A stretch of 64,000 nucleotides of DNA, taken from positions 1 to 64,000 of the forward strand of contig NZ_CP165728.1 in NCBI RefSeq assembly GCF_041200175.1, read 5' to 3'. A program made the translations under genes and the position numbers. This document shows positions 1 to 8,846 of this stretch, piece after piece (positions within the stretch are counted from its first letter, which is position 1; every line of letters begins with the position of its first letter). This stretch comes from Streptomyces sp. R33. Its GTDB lineage: Bacteria; Actinomycetota; Actinomycetes; Streptomycetales; Streptomycetaceae. Below the pieces are notes generated by a model. The model saw only the letters and a list, made by a program, of their open reading frames with translations, was not told the DNA's origin and did not search any database.

Positions 1-223
1 CCCGCGGAGCGGGTTCCTCAGCGCTGCGCGCTGAGGAGAGAACGGCCTCGCTTCGCTCGGCCGTCCCGCCTTCGGCGGGAGGACCCTCCGCTTCGCTCCG
101 GGTTCCGCAGCGCTACGCGCTGCGCCAACGAACCTCCTCGCTACGCTCAGAGGGGCTCGGCTTCGCCGAGCCAGAGCCGGCCCTCCGGGCCGGAGTCCTG
201 CGCTTCGCTCCGGACAAAGTTCG
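1..223. repeat. Left telomere, archetypal Streptomyces type
   Basis: The first base opens with CCCGCGGAGCGGG, the start of the conserved Streptomyces telomere. It is followed by closely packed palindromes with short loops, for example CTCAGCGCTGCGCGCTGAG near 18-36, GGCTCGGCTTCGCCGAGCC near 154-172 and CCGGCCCTCCGGGCCGG near 178-194. Such palindromes fold in the single-stranded 3' overhang and are patched by terminal-protein-primed synthesis, which fits the tpg and tap genes at 37-40 kb. That the sequence starts exactly on palindrome I suggests the true end of the molecule. The assignment rests on sequence resemblance only. Confidence 0.9.
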
Positions 224-270
224 GGGGCTTCGCTTCGCTCTCCCCCTAACGGCTCGCTCTGCGAGCTCAG

Positions 271-450
271 GTACCCCGTTTCACGGGGTCCGGGCCTCCG
301 GCCCGTTGGAGTGGGTCCGCTTCGCTCCCCCACCCGGGTCCTTCCGGCTCCGCGGCCTGGGTGACCCCGTTTCACGGGGTTCGGGCCTTCGGCCCGTTGG
401 GCGGCTCCGCTTCGCTCCCCCGCCAGGATCCTTCCGGCTCCGCATCCAGG
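271..450. repeat. Subtelomeric 90-bp tandem duplication
   Basis: Two imperfect copies (271-360 and 361-450) share the order CCCCGTTTCACGGGG hairpin, CGGGCC(T)CCGGCCCG hairpin, CTTCGCTCCCC and CTTCCGGCTCCG. The unit continues the palindrome-rich style of the telomere and is likely a subtelomeric expansion. It runs into the 3' end of the gene remnant on the minus strand. Confidence 0.75.
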
Positions 451-676
451 ACCATAGCTCGGGGTCGTGGCGCCGAACGAAAGCGTGCAGAATCTGCGTA
501 ATGTGTTGTGCCTGGTCCAGTGCGTCCTGAACAACTTGCTCCAACGCCAGTACCCCACCAAGCCGCACATACTCCTGGTCCGACCCGAGCCGCTCAAGAG
601 CCTTAACCAGGCGATCTGTCACCTGGCCGCGCCTGGAGAGCCGGTAGGTCCGAGCCGTGTGCGCCAGGGCGATCAC
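281..676 (-). pseudogene. Remnant of a pentapeptide-repeat-type protein running into the telomere
   Basis: The first about 70 codons contain GQVTDRLVKALERLGSD followed by VRLGGVLALEQV and ILHAFVRRH. This resembles the N-terminal linker of Streptomyces pentapeptide-repeat proteins, where GQVTxRYxKAxxQLGSD precedes LGGIYALERI. No transmembrane segment or pentapeptide repeats follow. Instead the reading frame continues through the 90-bp subtelomeric repeat and yields low-complexity Arg/Pro/Gly peptide. The gene appears truncated where the telomere begins, mirroring the truncated gene next to the internal telomere near 17.3 kb. It is probably not functional. Confidence 0.6.
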
Positions 677-779
677 TCCACCCGTTCCCGCGAGAAGAAT
701 CCTTGAGTCAGATCATCTAGTCTGGGGCTTTGACAATCCGGTGAGGCCTTGCGTTCGAAAGCCGGGGTCCGCTGCCCCG

Positions 780-1535
780 TCACCCACACTCCACAAAGGG
801 GCCTACGGGAGTCCACTCTGATGGCCCCTGCGCGCCAACCGCCCGGACCTGAATGCATTGCTTCGGCCCCGTGGGACCGGGGATCGAGAAGATGTATTTA
901 GTGGTATTCGGCGGCAAACTCTTGATCGCGCCTCCGATGCTGTTAAATCGGATCTCGTAGCCAGTTTCAAGCCTGGCCTCATCGACCCACGTTATTTCAA
1001 CCCGGCCTATCGATATCCTGTTGGCGAGCACGTGTGAAGGCTCGGGCGGTGGTCCGGTGTTTTGAGACACACTGAAATCCGCCCAAACCCTATCGTAGGA
1101 CTCGGGTTCATAATTCCTCCCGTAAGCATGAACCTCACGCGATTCAGACTCGTCGATCCGCAGGAAACGATAGTCTTCAGCGTCGAGGTCTCTACTGAAG
1201 CAGTTCGTTCCTTCGTACAATCTTAGTCTTACGACCGTGACAATTTCCTCGCCGCGGAGATCAAAATTAACTAGAAGCTCACCCCTGGCCTCATCCCCTG
1301 CACACGTCTCCTTCGAAATACTCCCAGTCGGGTGCTCATGTGTAAGTCTGATGCTTTCAAAGAAATTTTTAGTCACCTCGTGCCCGCCACCAAATGTGCC
1401 ACCGTAGTCCTCCACACGTAAAGATCCTTGAATGGCGACGGTATGAACTTGAGCTGCCGCAGCAGGATCCGCTGCGCCCAGGAATGGGATAGGGGCCAGC
1501 AGTACCATGGCCGCTACTAGACGTTCAAGTTTCAT
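780..1535 (-). CDS. Secreted protein with a C-terminal fibronectin-III-like domain
   Basis: The protein has 251 residues. The chosen ATG follows a GAGG about ten bases upstream and gives a clear Sec signal peptide (MKLERLVAAM, a hydrophobic stretch, then an Ala-rich cleavage region near residues 25-29). The last about 85 residues have the look of a fibronectin type III fold (ITWVDEARLETGYEIRF, then IQVRAVGAQGPSEW). The middle part is polar and unrecognised. Base composition is clearly lower in GC than the flanks and includes rare codons, which suggests recent transfer. An extracellular binding role is inferred from the fold; no catalytic motif is visible. Confidence 0.75.
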   Translation of the reverse strand: MKLERLVAAMVLLAPIPFLGAADPAAAAQVHTVAIQGSLRVEDYGGTFGGGHEVTKNFFESIRLTHEHPTGSISKETCAGDEARGELLVNFDLRGEEIVTVVRLRLYEGTNCFSRDLDAEDYRFLRIDESESREVHAYGRNYEPESYDRVWADFSVSQNTGPPPEPSHVLANRISIGRVEITWVDEARLETGYEIRFNSIGGAIKSLPPNTTKYIFSIPGPTGPKQCIQVRAVGAQGPSEWTPVGPFVECG

Positions 1536-1759
1536 CTTCGGACCTCGCGAATAATGGACCCCTGACATACGAGCCCGCGTCGTAGCGAGGGGCACTCCAC
1601 CCCTTCCAACAGAATCCCACTGCGGCAATTCCGACGCATCTCGGGAGGACGGCTGGGTGGGAACAACATCTCAGCCATAGATCAAGGGCACTGGAACCCC
1701 GCCGTAGTTCACCCGCACCTGACCTCACCGCTCGAGTTCGCCGCCCTCTACGACAAGAA

Positions 1760-2304
1760 CCCTGACAGGTACCTTGCCAGCCTCCACCTGCGCGCTTCGA
1801 TGACCTGGCTCATCGACGGCCGGATCGGCCTCGAGGAGCGCGGCGACCCGCGTGCGCAGCTCGCCGCGCGGCACCGTATCCGGCCTCTCCCCTTCGGCCT
1901 GCCCGTCGCAGCCTGCTTGCCGGGCCGACCTTCATGGAAGGCGTGAACGGCGCTGCGCGGCCAGTGCTCCACGCCGCAGACGGTTACAGCGTGCGGCTCC
2001 ATCCGCGGATCAGTCTTGTAGCTGTCCCAGGACCGAGGGCTCACGCGTAGCTCGGCTGCAGCTTCCTGCCGGTCCAGCAGATCATCAGGGGAGCCTGGCG
2101 CCGGCAAGGTAGGCGGCCGTCTGCTCCCCGTCCCACAACAAGACCCGGGCGCCGTCGGAGCTGACGGGCGCGGGGAAGTCCTCGGCCGCCTACGGCCGCT
2201 TGTTCCGGAACGTACCCATCGCCATGCCCATCTCTTGGGCAAGCTGCTCACGGGTACGAACCAGCCGCTCCCGTCCATGGCGAACCATCAGCGCTCCACT
2301 CACC
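1760..2304 (-). pseudogene. Degenerate DNA-binding (excisionase/MerR-like HTH) gene
   Basis: Pieces of one gene lie in different frames. The first piece includes REQLAQEMGMAMGTFRNKRP and is followed by an in-frame TAG. Reading continues with DFPAPVSSDGARVLLWDGEQ. After a frameshift comes DLLDRQEAAAELRVSPRSWD, then VCGVEHWPRSAVHAF. The last two pieces match the two-HTH layout common in small DNA-binding proteins of actinobacterial linear plasmids. At least one stop and one frameshift separate them, so no intact product is expected. Confidence 0.6.
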
Positions 2305-2664
2305 ATCACATCCAGCCTCAGCCGTCGGCCCGGCCGACAGGCAAGCAGTGCGGGCCAGCGATTTCCGGCGCCGAGCACGGCCGCCGAACCAGCCCCTGAA
2401 AGTTACTGCCCCTCAGTCACTTCGGTAAGGCCACACCGTAGCGGTGCATCAAAATGACTTGCAGATAGAGAATGGAAAACGATCACGTCTGGACATGGTC
2501 GAACAACCGCAACCCACCGCCCCTACCTGCCCGGACACGACCACAAAACCGCAGGTCAAAGCGTTCTCATTTACCACCAAAGGAAGGAGGCGGCCCGATG
2601 GTACTGCCCCCAGAACAACCTGGGCACCGAGCCTCACTCACGCACGCCATGTCGGCACGGGCCC
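2305..2664. other. Intergenic, no gene recognised
   Basis: Open frames here have no coherent domain and poor codon bias. I see no strong hairpin, RNA gene or repeat. The stretch separates the HTH remnant from the small membrane gene that follows. Confidence 0.5.
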
Positions 2665-2865
2665 TCACGATCGCAGAGAGGATAGGGCAGCGGTGACAGT
2701 GGACGCGATGGTGAGGACGGCAGCAAAAGCAGCGGCGGCGTGCTTGAGGGCGGCGGGGTAGGTGGCGCCGTCCAGGCGGGCAAGCTTGGCTGCACCAGCC
2801 CCGACGAGTAGGGCGAGAACGATGATGATCGCGGTGGTGAGAAGGAAAAGGACGAGGTCGGTCAT
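2665..2865 (-). CDS. Small membrane protein
   Basis: A 66-residue protein begins with MTDLVLFLLTTAIIIVLALL, a transmembrane helix over residues 4-26. A short basic turn (KLARLDGATYPAALKHA) and a second hydrophobic Ala-rich helix (residues 44-63) follow. It is divergent from the XRE/NTPase gene starting at 2954, with about 90 bp between them for shared promoters. Small two-helix proteins of this kind are frequent on Streptomyces plasmids. The function is unknown. Confidence 0.6.
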   Translation of the reverse strand: MTDLVLFLLTTAIIIVLALLVGAGAAKLARLDGATYPAALKHAAAAFAAVLTIASTVTAALSSLRS

Positions 2866-2953
2866 GACGGGCTCCGTTGGTCGTTTGGGCTTATGCGACC
2901 GACGGTCTCGAAGTTGGTGTTCGCCATGGTTCACCGGAGGAGAATGAACACCG

Positions 2954-5404
2954 GTGAACACGTCAGGGGGACCGGTGGGCGAGAACAGTGGTGTGCGGAA
3001 GGCCGCGCTGGACGAGCTGCGGAACCGGCTATCCGACGGACGGGCCTGTGCTGGGCTGGGTATGAGCGAACTGGCCCGGCGGGCGGGGCTCGGCCGAACC
3101 ACCGTGCACGCGGCGTTCAACTACGCGGAACCCGCACCCTCCTCCAACACGCTCACGGCGTTGGGCAAGGCGCTAAAGCTGCCGAACGATGAGCTGCTTG
3201 CCCTGAGGCGAACTGCGGTCGGGGAGGCCGTTGGCGTCGCAGAAGGTGAAAGGCTGGGCCAGCTGATCGGCGAGTGGGAGCCCCACGCCCTCGAAGTGCG
3301 TCCCGCTGGCACAGCCACCGGACAGCGGGTGCTGCCCGGCTACGTCTGCAGGGCGCACGACCGGGTGCTGGCCTCGGTAGTCCAGGAGGTTGGCGCTGGG
3401 CGGAGCCGGTTGGTCGTGCTGGTGGGGGATTCCTCAACGGGCAAGACCAGGGCGTGCTGGGAAGCTGTGCAGCCGCTGGCTGGGCAAGACTGGCGCTTGT
3501 GGCACCCCTTCGACCCGACTCGGGCTTCAGCCGCTTTGAAGGATCTCCGCCGAGTGGGTCCGCGTACGGTGGTGTGGCTGAACGAGGCCCAGCACTATCT
3601 CGGCGACCCGGACCTAGGCGAGGAGATCGCCTCTGCCCTCCACTCTCTGCTCACCGCCCCAGAACGGGGGCCGGTCCTGATCTTGGGAACCCTGTGGCCC
3701 GACTATGAGCGTCAGTACACAGCGCTGCCCCCTGTCGGTGGGCCGGATCCGCACAGCCGCGTAAGGGAACTGCTGGCCGGGCAGACCGTCGCTATGCCGG
3801 ACTGTTTCGACTCCGAAGCATTGCGTGCCGCTCACGACCTGGCCGATGCGGGTGACTGGCTGCTGGCCGACGCGCTCACCCGGGCCTGGCAGGACGGTCG
3901 GATCACACAGGATCTGGCCGGCGCCTCGCAGCTGTTGAAGGCCTATCAACATGGCAGTCCTGCTGCCCGGGCCCTGCTCGAGGCAGCGATGGACGCCCGC
4001 CGCCTCGACGTCGGGATTCACCTGCCGCAAGCCTTCCTCACCGACGCAGCCCCCGACTACCTCACCGACACTGAGTACGACCAGCTCACCGACGACTGGG
4101 CCGAAGCAGCATTTGCAGAACTGGCCCGACCCGTCCACGGGCGGCAAGCACCCCTCCGCCGCGCCACGGCCCGGCCGGTGCGACGCCCACCAGGAACCCC
4201 GCACTCCACTCCTGCCTCGCTTGGCCCGTCGGCAGGGCCGGTGTTCCGGCTCGCTGACTACCTCGAACAACACGGCCGAACAACTAGGGGGGACCAATGT
4301 CCACCCGACTCGTTCTGGGACGCCGCCGCCAGCCACCTCAGCCAGCACGGCGCCCTCAGGAATGTCGCAGTCAGTGCTGGCAACCGAGCACGAAAACAGT
4401 GGGAGCACCACATTCTCCACCTCGCGGCTGAAGCCGGAAGCGACGACGCCATGATCCAACTGGCATGGTGGTGTGAAGAGCGCCAAAACTTCGAGGCCGC
4501 GGAAGCGTTCTACCGGCAGGCGGCTGAAACCGGCAATACAACGGCACTGCGCGGGCTGGCACAGCGGCGCTTGGAAGCCGGCGACCGAAGCGCAGCCGAA
4601 GCCCTCTATCGAACAGCAGCCGAAGCCGGCGACTTTCACGCCGCTCGCAGCCTGATGCAGATCCGCCTGGAAGCCAGCGATCGAGCAGGCGCAGAAGCCG
4701 CCATGCAAGAGGCCCTCGACGCAGGCTACGACAGCGCCCTACTCGATCTATCCGCCATCCGCCGGGCGGCCGGAGACACGGCTGCCGCTGAAGCTCTGGA
4801 CCAGCAAGCCTCCGAATCCGAAGACGCCCGCCTTCTGGCCCAGCTGGCGGCCAGGCACGCCGAAAATGGTGACCTTGCACGCGCAGAATCCCTGTACCGA
4901 AAGGCGGGCGAGCTCGGATACAGCAAGGCATGGCTCGCCGCTGGCACACTCAGACAAGAGGCAGGAGACCAGGTCGGCGCATGCGCCTCCTACCGGTTGA
5001 CGGCCAACACCTACGACCCCTACGACCGGATCGAGGCGTCGTCGCTTCTGAAGCGCGCCGGCGACAACGAGGGGGCGCAAGCGTTGATCGATACCCTCGT
5101 CCACGGGCATGGCCACGCCGAGTTACTCATCACACTGGGGACGTGGCGCCAGGAAGCCGGGGACTACCAAGCCGCTGCGGACAACTACGAGAAGGCCATA
5201 CAGCTCGGCAGCATCTTCGCCATTGTCGCCTTGGCCAACCTTCAGGAACACCTCGGCAAGGCAGACCGAGCCAAGGACCTCTACCGACAGGCAGCGGACC
5301 GAGGCAATCTCCTGTCCGACTGGCCATGGTGGCCCTACGGCCTGAACCCAGACGGCTCTGAGGCAGATCCATGGACCTGCCTCCGCTGCACCCCCACCCC
5401 CTGA
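2954..5404 (+). CDS. HTH-P-loop NTPase-Sel1/TPR repeat protein (STAND-like)
   Basis: The 816-residue protein has three parts. An XRE-type helix-turn-helix lies at about residues 37-56 (MSELARRAGLGRTTVHAAF). A P-loop NTPase domain has Walker A GDSSTGKT at 158-165 and a Walker-B-like VVWLNEAQ at about 206-213. A long C-terminal half (about 490-790) carries Sel1/TPR-like repeats of the type AEAFYRQAAETGNTTAL. This order is that of STAND-type signalling ATPases, where repeats sense a ligand and the NTPase acts as a switch. Here an N-terminal DNA-binding domain replaces an enzymatic effector. The GTG start is preceded by GGAGGAG; a later GTG at 2975 is possible. Regulator or defence function is inference. 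Confidence 0.8.
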   Translation: MNTSGGPVGENSGVRKAALDELRNRLSDGRACAGLGMSELARRAGLGRTTVHAAFNYAEPAPSSNTLTALGKALKLPNDELLALRRTAVGEAVGVAEGERLGQLIGEWEPHALEVRPAGTATGQRVLPGYVCRAHDRVLASVVQEVGAGRSRLVVLVGDSSTGKTRACWEAVQPLAGQDWRLWHPFDPTRASAALKDLRRVGPRTVVWLNEAQHYLGDPDLGEEIASALHSLLTAPERGPVLILGTLWPDYERQYTALPPVGGPDPHSRVRELLAGQTVAMPDCFDSEALRAAHDLADAGDWLLADALTRAWQDGRITQDLAGASQLLKAYQHGSPAARALLEAAMDARRLDVGIHLPQAFLTDAAPDYLTDTEYDQLTDDWAEAAFAELARPVHGRQAPLRRATARPVRRPPGTPHSTPASLGPSAGPVFRLADYLEQHGRTTRGDQCPPDSFWDAAASHLSQHGALRNVAVSAGNRARKQWEHHILHLAAEAGSDDAMIQLAWWCEERQNFEAAEAFYRQAAETGNTTALRGLAQRRLEAGDRSAAEALYRTAAEAGDFHAARSLMQIRLEASDRAGAEAAMQEALDAGYDSALLDLSAIRRAAGDTAAAEALDQQASESEDARLLAQLAARHAENGDLARAESLYRKAGELGYSKAWLAAGTLRQEAGDQVGACASYRLTANTYDPYDRIEASSLLKRAGDNEGAQALIDTLVHGHGHAELLITLGTWRQEAGDYQAAADNYEKAIQLGSIFAIVALANLQEHLGKADRAKDLYRQAADRGNLLSDWPWWPYGLNPDGSEADPWTCLRCTPTP

Positions 5405-5406
5405 CC

Positions 5407-5850
5407 ACGCGTGAACGGCCAGCTAGAGAGACGTGCGGTCGAGCCGGGCAGAGCCCGGCGGCGGGCCAGGGCGTCCACCTGGTCCAGGTGGACGTCGGGA
5501 AACTCGACCTCACCGCCCAGGCAGACCAGAAGACCGGCCCGGACGAGGCGGCCGACGGCCCAGGCGGTCACCCACGGCCGACAACGCGGCAGCGGCACGC
5601 CCAGAGCCTCCGTGAACCGCCGCCCACCCCGCCCCGACCGGGCCCCGAGGGCCCGCGCGGACCACCTCGGGGTCGGCGGCCTTCACCACCGCACGCGACC
5701 ACTCCGCACGGCCGGCGTCCGCCGGCGGAACCGGTCCACCGGTCGCTGCCCTGGACGGGCCGCCAAGCGGGGCTCGGCCTCGGCCTGCGCGAGCCACCGC
5801 TACACCGTCCGCTCCGACACCCCCAGACACACTCCCCCACAAGACGCACA
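5407..5850 (-). pseudogene. Degenerate HTH regulator remnant
   Basis: On the minus strand a VSERTV(stop)RWLAQAEAEP element looks like an HTH recognition helix interrupted by TAG. Later, in another frame, comes PRCRPWVTAWAVGRLVRAG with VCLGGEVEFPDVHLDQVDAL. Both resemble parts of small regulators on actinobacterial plasmids, separated by stops and frameshifts. No intact reading frame covers both, so this is most likely a decaying gene. Confidence 0.4.
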
Positions 5851-5899
5851 TGCCCCCGCACAAGCCGTTCCTGGGCCCGCAGCCGCAACAAGCGGCTCA

Positions 5900-6442
5900 T
5901 CACTCCGCCGGGAGGCCCTCCGGCTCCTCATTCGGCGGGGCCTTCTCCGGCTCCTCCACCGGCTTATCAGACTCAGCCGGGGCCTCCTCCGGCTTATCAG
6001 ACTCCGCCGGAGTGGTCCCCGTCCCCCAGGTCGACACCGGGGGGCCCTCCGGCTCCTCATTCGGCGGGACCTTCTCCGGCTCCTCCACCGGCTTATCAGA
6101 CTCCTCCGGAGTGGTCCCCGTCCCCCAGGTCGACACCGGGGGGCCCTCCGGCTCCTCATTCGGCGGGGCCTTCTCCGGCTCCTCCACCGGCTTATCAGAC
6201 TCCTCCAGAGAGATCCCCGTCCCCCAGGTCGGGGGGGCCTCGTAAGGGTTCGGCGGGGCCTTATCCGGCCCGTAATTCCGCGGAGGGGCATAAGGGTCTA
6301 CTTCGAACGACGCGGTGGTCACCTCGGTCGTCGGAGCCGCCATCGCCGTCGTGGCGGGGACAACGACGCCTCCCGTGACCGCCGCCGCCACGATGGCCGC
6401 GACACCCAGACGGACGGAGTTCTTCCGGATCCTGCGAGCCAT
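5900..6442 (-). CDS. Secreted Pro/Glu-rich repeat protein
   Basis: This 180-residue protein opens with a signal peptide (MARRIRKNSVRL, a hydrophobic AAIVAAAVTGGVVV stretch, then ATTAMAA near residue 36). The mature part is almost entirely repeats of a 33-residue unit containing SDKPVEEPEKAPPNEEPEGP and STWGTGTTPEE, two full copies plus a variant. It is acidic, proline-rich and probably extended, like a cell-wall spacer or surface stalk. No sortase motif or C-terminal anchor is visible. The repetitive DNA makes copy number unstable. The function is unknown. Confidence 0.6.
   Translation of the reverse strand: MARRIRKNSVRLGVAAIVAAAVTGGVVVPATTAMAAPTTEVTTASFEVDPYAPPRNYGPDKAPPNPYEAPPTWGTGISLEESDKPVEEPEKAPPNEEPEGPPVSTWGTGTTPEESDKPVEEPEKVPPNEEPEGPPVSTWGTGTTPAESDKPEEAPAESDKPVEEPEKAPPNEEPEGLPAE
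5923..6236. repeat. 99-bp tandem repeat inside a coding region
   Basis: Copies begin near 5923, 6043 and 6142, each starting GGCCCTCCGGCTCCTCATTC. The two right-hand copies are exactly 99 bp apart and almost identical. The left copy carries an extra about 30 bp. The period is a multiple of three, so the frame is kept. Confidence 0.85.
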
Positions 6443-6810
6443 GGTTTTTCTCCCGCTGGTAGTGAAGAGGCGCCCACGTGGCGCCCCTCGCCTCGGTTCC
6501 AGTAGGCCGGAACCACCCCGGCGGGGTCATGCCCCGGGATGTCGGGACTTGACACCACCGGGGACGGCCGAAACCCCGGTCTCCTCGCGATGGACAGGCC
6601 TGTCCCCTCCATGGAGAGAAGTCGCGCCCCGGGCCGAAACCGGCAGACGGGCGGCGAGACGGGCCACCCGCTGCCACCAGGACGGCCGGACGGCGGGCGC
6701 GACGACGCTGTCCATCCCACTCACAACGCGGAGCAGCCATCGAGGGGCCCCAGGCGAATAGTAGAGGCGGCCCATTCACCAAATTTGCAGCCCGAGTCCG
6801 GTCGGCAGGC
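6443..6810. other. Upstream region, no convincing gene
   Basis: This is GC-rich DNA between the secreted repeat protein and the ligase remnant. A possible 82-codon minus-strand frame at 6527-6775 has no recognisable domain and is not called. No clear promoter, hairpin or RNA gene is seen. Confidence 0.4.
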
Positions 6811-7005
6811 TCAGCCGGCCGCCACAGTCGGCCCCTCACCGAACCGGGGAACGTCCTCCGCCGTCACGTCCAAGCGCAGCCGCTTGAAGCGCAGCGGGGG
6901 GCGGAAAAAGCCGCCCCGGTCGACGGCCCGGTCCGCGCTGACCTCGGCCACCAGCTCCGGGCGGACCAAGACGGCGTCCAGGCAGCCCAGGTGATCAGTT
7001 CTCAA
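6811..7005 (-). pseudogene. C-terminal fragment of an ATP-dependent DNA ligase
   Basis: The 64-residue frame contains CLDAVLVRPELVAEVSAD followed by FRPPLRFKRLRLDVTAEDVP. This is typical of the OB-fold end of ATP-dependent ligases (LigC/LigD group), where PxLVVEV and the xRHPxRFxRxRxD region sit near the C-terminus. The adenylation domain with its KxDG motif is absent upstream. Only the tail of the gene survives, so no ligase activity is expected. Confidence 0.6.
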
Positions 7006-7173
7006 CGTGTACGGGCATCCCGCCCCTGAGCCGGTAGCCCCCGGTGATGGCGCAAATGTCTGATCGTTTCCAGAATTATGTAATCACTCGGTTACGTCCC
7101 GCATGCGGACTGTGATGCGCCTAAGGATGTTCGGCTCACCGGCCCCCTCCAGGGCTCGCGGTGCGCGTACAGC

Positions 7174-7401
7174 TTGGGGGTGGCTGGGGTCGACGTGGCA
7201 GTGGATGCGGTGGACGACGCCGACGATTTCGTGCATCCGATGTTTCGGCTAGCGCCCGGGGAAGACGCTGAAACCGACACCTCCCGGCTGTATCGGTACC
7301 AAGCCGAAATCGCCTCGCAAAAGCACCGCCACGTCCAGCTCTCCTTCATCCTCGCCGGCCTCGGCGGATCCCTCGTCCTCATCGCCGGATACATAGCCTG
7401 A
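7174..7401 (+). CDS. Small C-tail-anchored membrane protein
   Basis: The 75-residue frame ends with RYQAEIASQKHRHVQLSFIL followed by AGLGGSLVLIAGYIA, a single transmembrane helix at the C-terminus. The start is uncertain: a TTG at 7174 and a GTG at 7180 are both possible and neither has a strong Shine-Dalgarno. The first about 30 residues are acidic and weakly conserved-looking. It could be the tail of a larger decayed gene. Confidence 0.4.
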   Translation: MGVAGVDVAVDAVDDADDFVHPMFRLAPGEDAETDTSRLYRYQAEIASQKHRHVQLSFILAGLGGSLVLIAGYIA

Positions 7402-7828
7402 CGCCCCCGCGAGGCCATAGACACCGCACGTCGCTGTCCAGCAGCAACTCACGTCGATGACACCCCGCAGACCGCATCAACATGTCACCATCAGCGACCA
7501 GAACATCCCCCACCAGCAACGATCACGTCAAACCACTAGTGACAGCATCTGCGGCCCCCGAGTGACACTCACACGCGGCGTCGCACTCCCCCCTGCGACG
7601 ACAGTAGCCACCGCCGTAAGCGACGCTCAGTGAAACTGCGCGCTCCTCAACCAAACTGCGCAGCGGCGGTCAGGCCGACGAACACCGCAAGTCAGAATAC
7701 CAACGAACCCCGATGCTGCGCAGATTCAGTGAGCCGACCCATCACCAAACCCGCTCACTCAAACTGCACAACCCCAGGTCAGAGCCTTGACGACTGCCCA
7801 GTTTCACTGACCGGCGACAAAACCGCCT
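7402..7828. other. Intergenic region with a 12-bp inverted repeat
   Basis: No gene is apparent. The motif TCAGTGAAACTG at 7627-7638 recurs inverted as CAGTTTCACTGA at 7799-7810, with partial copies between them (AAACTGCGCAG, CTGCGCAGATTCAGTGAG). The arrangement could be an operator cluster or old mobile-element ends. Confidence 0.4.
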
Positions 7829-8110
7829 CTAATCTACGTTGTCGCTTTTTGTAGATTCCTCACTCAAAGACTTCAGCTGCCGCTTCGCCTCTTCGGCGAG
7901 TTCTTCGCGATTATTTTTGGCATTCCGATAGCGATCCACTCCCACCTTCCAGAGGCCGCCTACGGCTACCGTACTGAGTGCCCCTATTGCAAATGCCTTA
8001 GGGAATGCATTCTTAGCGGCAGCTTCTTCGATTTGCTTGACAAGTTTTTCAACCCCGCCTGCCTTTTTGGCCGCGGTCGTGAAGGCCTCATAGGCCCCTA
8101 GGTTCCCCAT
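7829..8110 (-). CDS. Small protein with one membrane segment
   Basis: The 93-residue product begins MGNLGAYEAFTTAAKKAGG. It has a hydrophobic segment at about residues 37-56 (FPKAFAIGALSTVAVGGLW) and ends in a charged helix rich in Lys and Glu, possibly a short coiled coil. GC content is well below the surroundings, and codons such as AAA and TTT are common, which points to a foreign origin. No family is recognised. It stands alone, with long non-coding stretches on both sides. Confidence 0.6.
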   Translation of the reverse strand: MGNLGAYEAFTTAAKKAGGVEKLVKQIEEAAAKNAFPKAFAIGALSTVAVGGLWKVGVDRYRNAKNNREELAEEAKRQLKSLSEESTKSDNVD

Positions 8111-8602
8111 GGATTTTATGCCCTTTCTCGAAACGTTTTCTGCGGAGCAGGGTTGAGTCGTAAGTGGCCGAAGGTGCCCTGTTGGGCAAGACACTGGGCG
8201 CATGATCGAACGTCGCGCCGTCGCCCCGCAACTCCCCCAGCACAGACCACAACCGACCGCAGGGGCAGTCTCGCCGTCGAACCGACCGCAGCTCCGCATC
8301 CGGCGGCCGAGGGGCCCGCGGCGGCACCCCCCGCTCCCCCCAGCCGCTAGCTCGGCACAGGCGCGAATACAGCCTCCCACTGACCTCTCGTCACCAGGCT
8401 GGGCAGGCTGTCTGCTTGGATCGGCCGACGGTACTGCCCCCGGGGACACCGGGCGCCGGGCATGGCCCACGCACTACATATCGGCACGGGTTGCACCCAA
8501 CCTTGGCTGCCCTCAGAACATCACCCCCGAGGGTCGGGGATCGATCCACTGGCGTCTCGTCAGTTCAGCTGGTGGGCAGCGCAGTTGGCCGATAAGTTGA
8601 AC

Positions 8603-8629
8603 GGGAGCAGTGCCGCCAGTACTGCTCCC
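8603..8629. terminator. Perfect 9-bp hairpin, possible terminator
   Basis: Arms GGGAGCAGT and ACTGCTCCC are separated by nine bases and followed by CCTGTCATTT. The T-run is weak, so it may be a terminator or a protein-binding palindrome. Confidence 0.35.
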
Positions 8630-8752
8630 GCCTGTCATTTCCAAAGGACAAAATGGCACGAGGACCCCCTTGATTACTGGGTGGCCATCAACCAACCGCA
8701 CTCCCAGTCCTGGAGTGTTGCGCCACCCACCCAACCTTGTTTCGGAGACCTG

Positions 8753-8780
8753 TCGATAACCAAATATCGATAACCGAATA
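8753..8780. repeat. Tandem 14-bp repeat, likely operator
   Basis: TCGATAACCAAATA is followed immediately by TCGATAACCGAATA. The AT-rich pair lies 67 bp upstream of the start codon at 8847, a position suited to a regulator site. Confidence 0.5.
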
Positions 8781-8846
8781 TTGAGCACTCGGACCAGGTC
8801 TCCCCCGTCCTCCAGAAGGGAGGTTATTAACTAAGGGGATCGGAAA

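Larger units (their letters stand above)
8111..8846. other. Long non-coding stretch with hairpin and tandem repeat
   Basis: No frame with a recognisable domain is present. Two structures stand out: a perfect hairpin at 8603-8629 (GGGAGCAGT / ACTGCTCCC) and a 14-bp tandem repeat at 8753-8780 in front of the gene at 8847. The rest looks like decayed sequence. Confidence 0.5.

Noticed and set aside
275..380. CCCCGTTTCACGGGG hairpins as chromosomal parS sites
   Set aside because: Only the GTTTCAC half is shared with parS (GTTTCACGTGAAAC). The dyad is a simple hairpin of the subtelomeric repeat.
5923..6236. 99-bp repeats as a CRISPR array
   Set aside because: The whole unit repeats with no variable spacers and encodes a periodic protein.
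6527..6775. 82-codon minus-strand frame
   Set aside because: Weak start, no domain and no clear codon preference.
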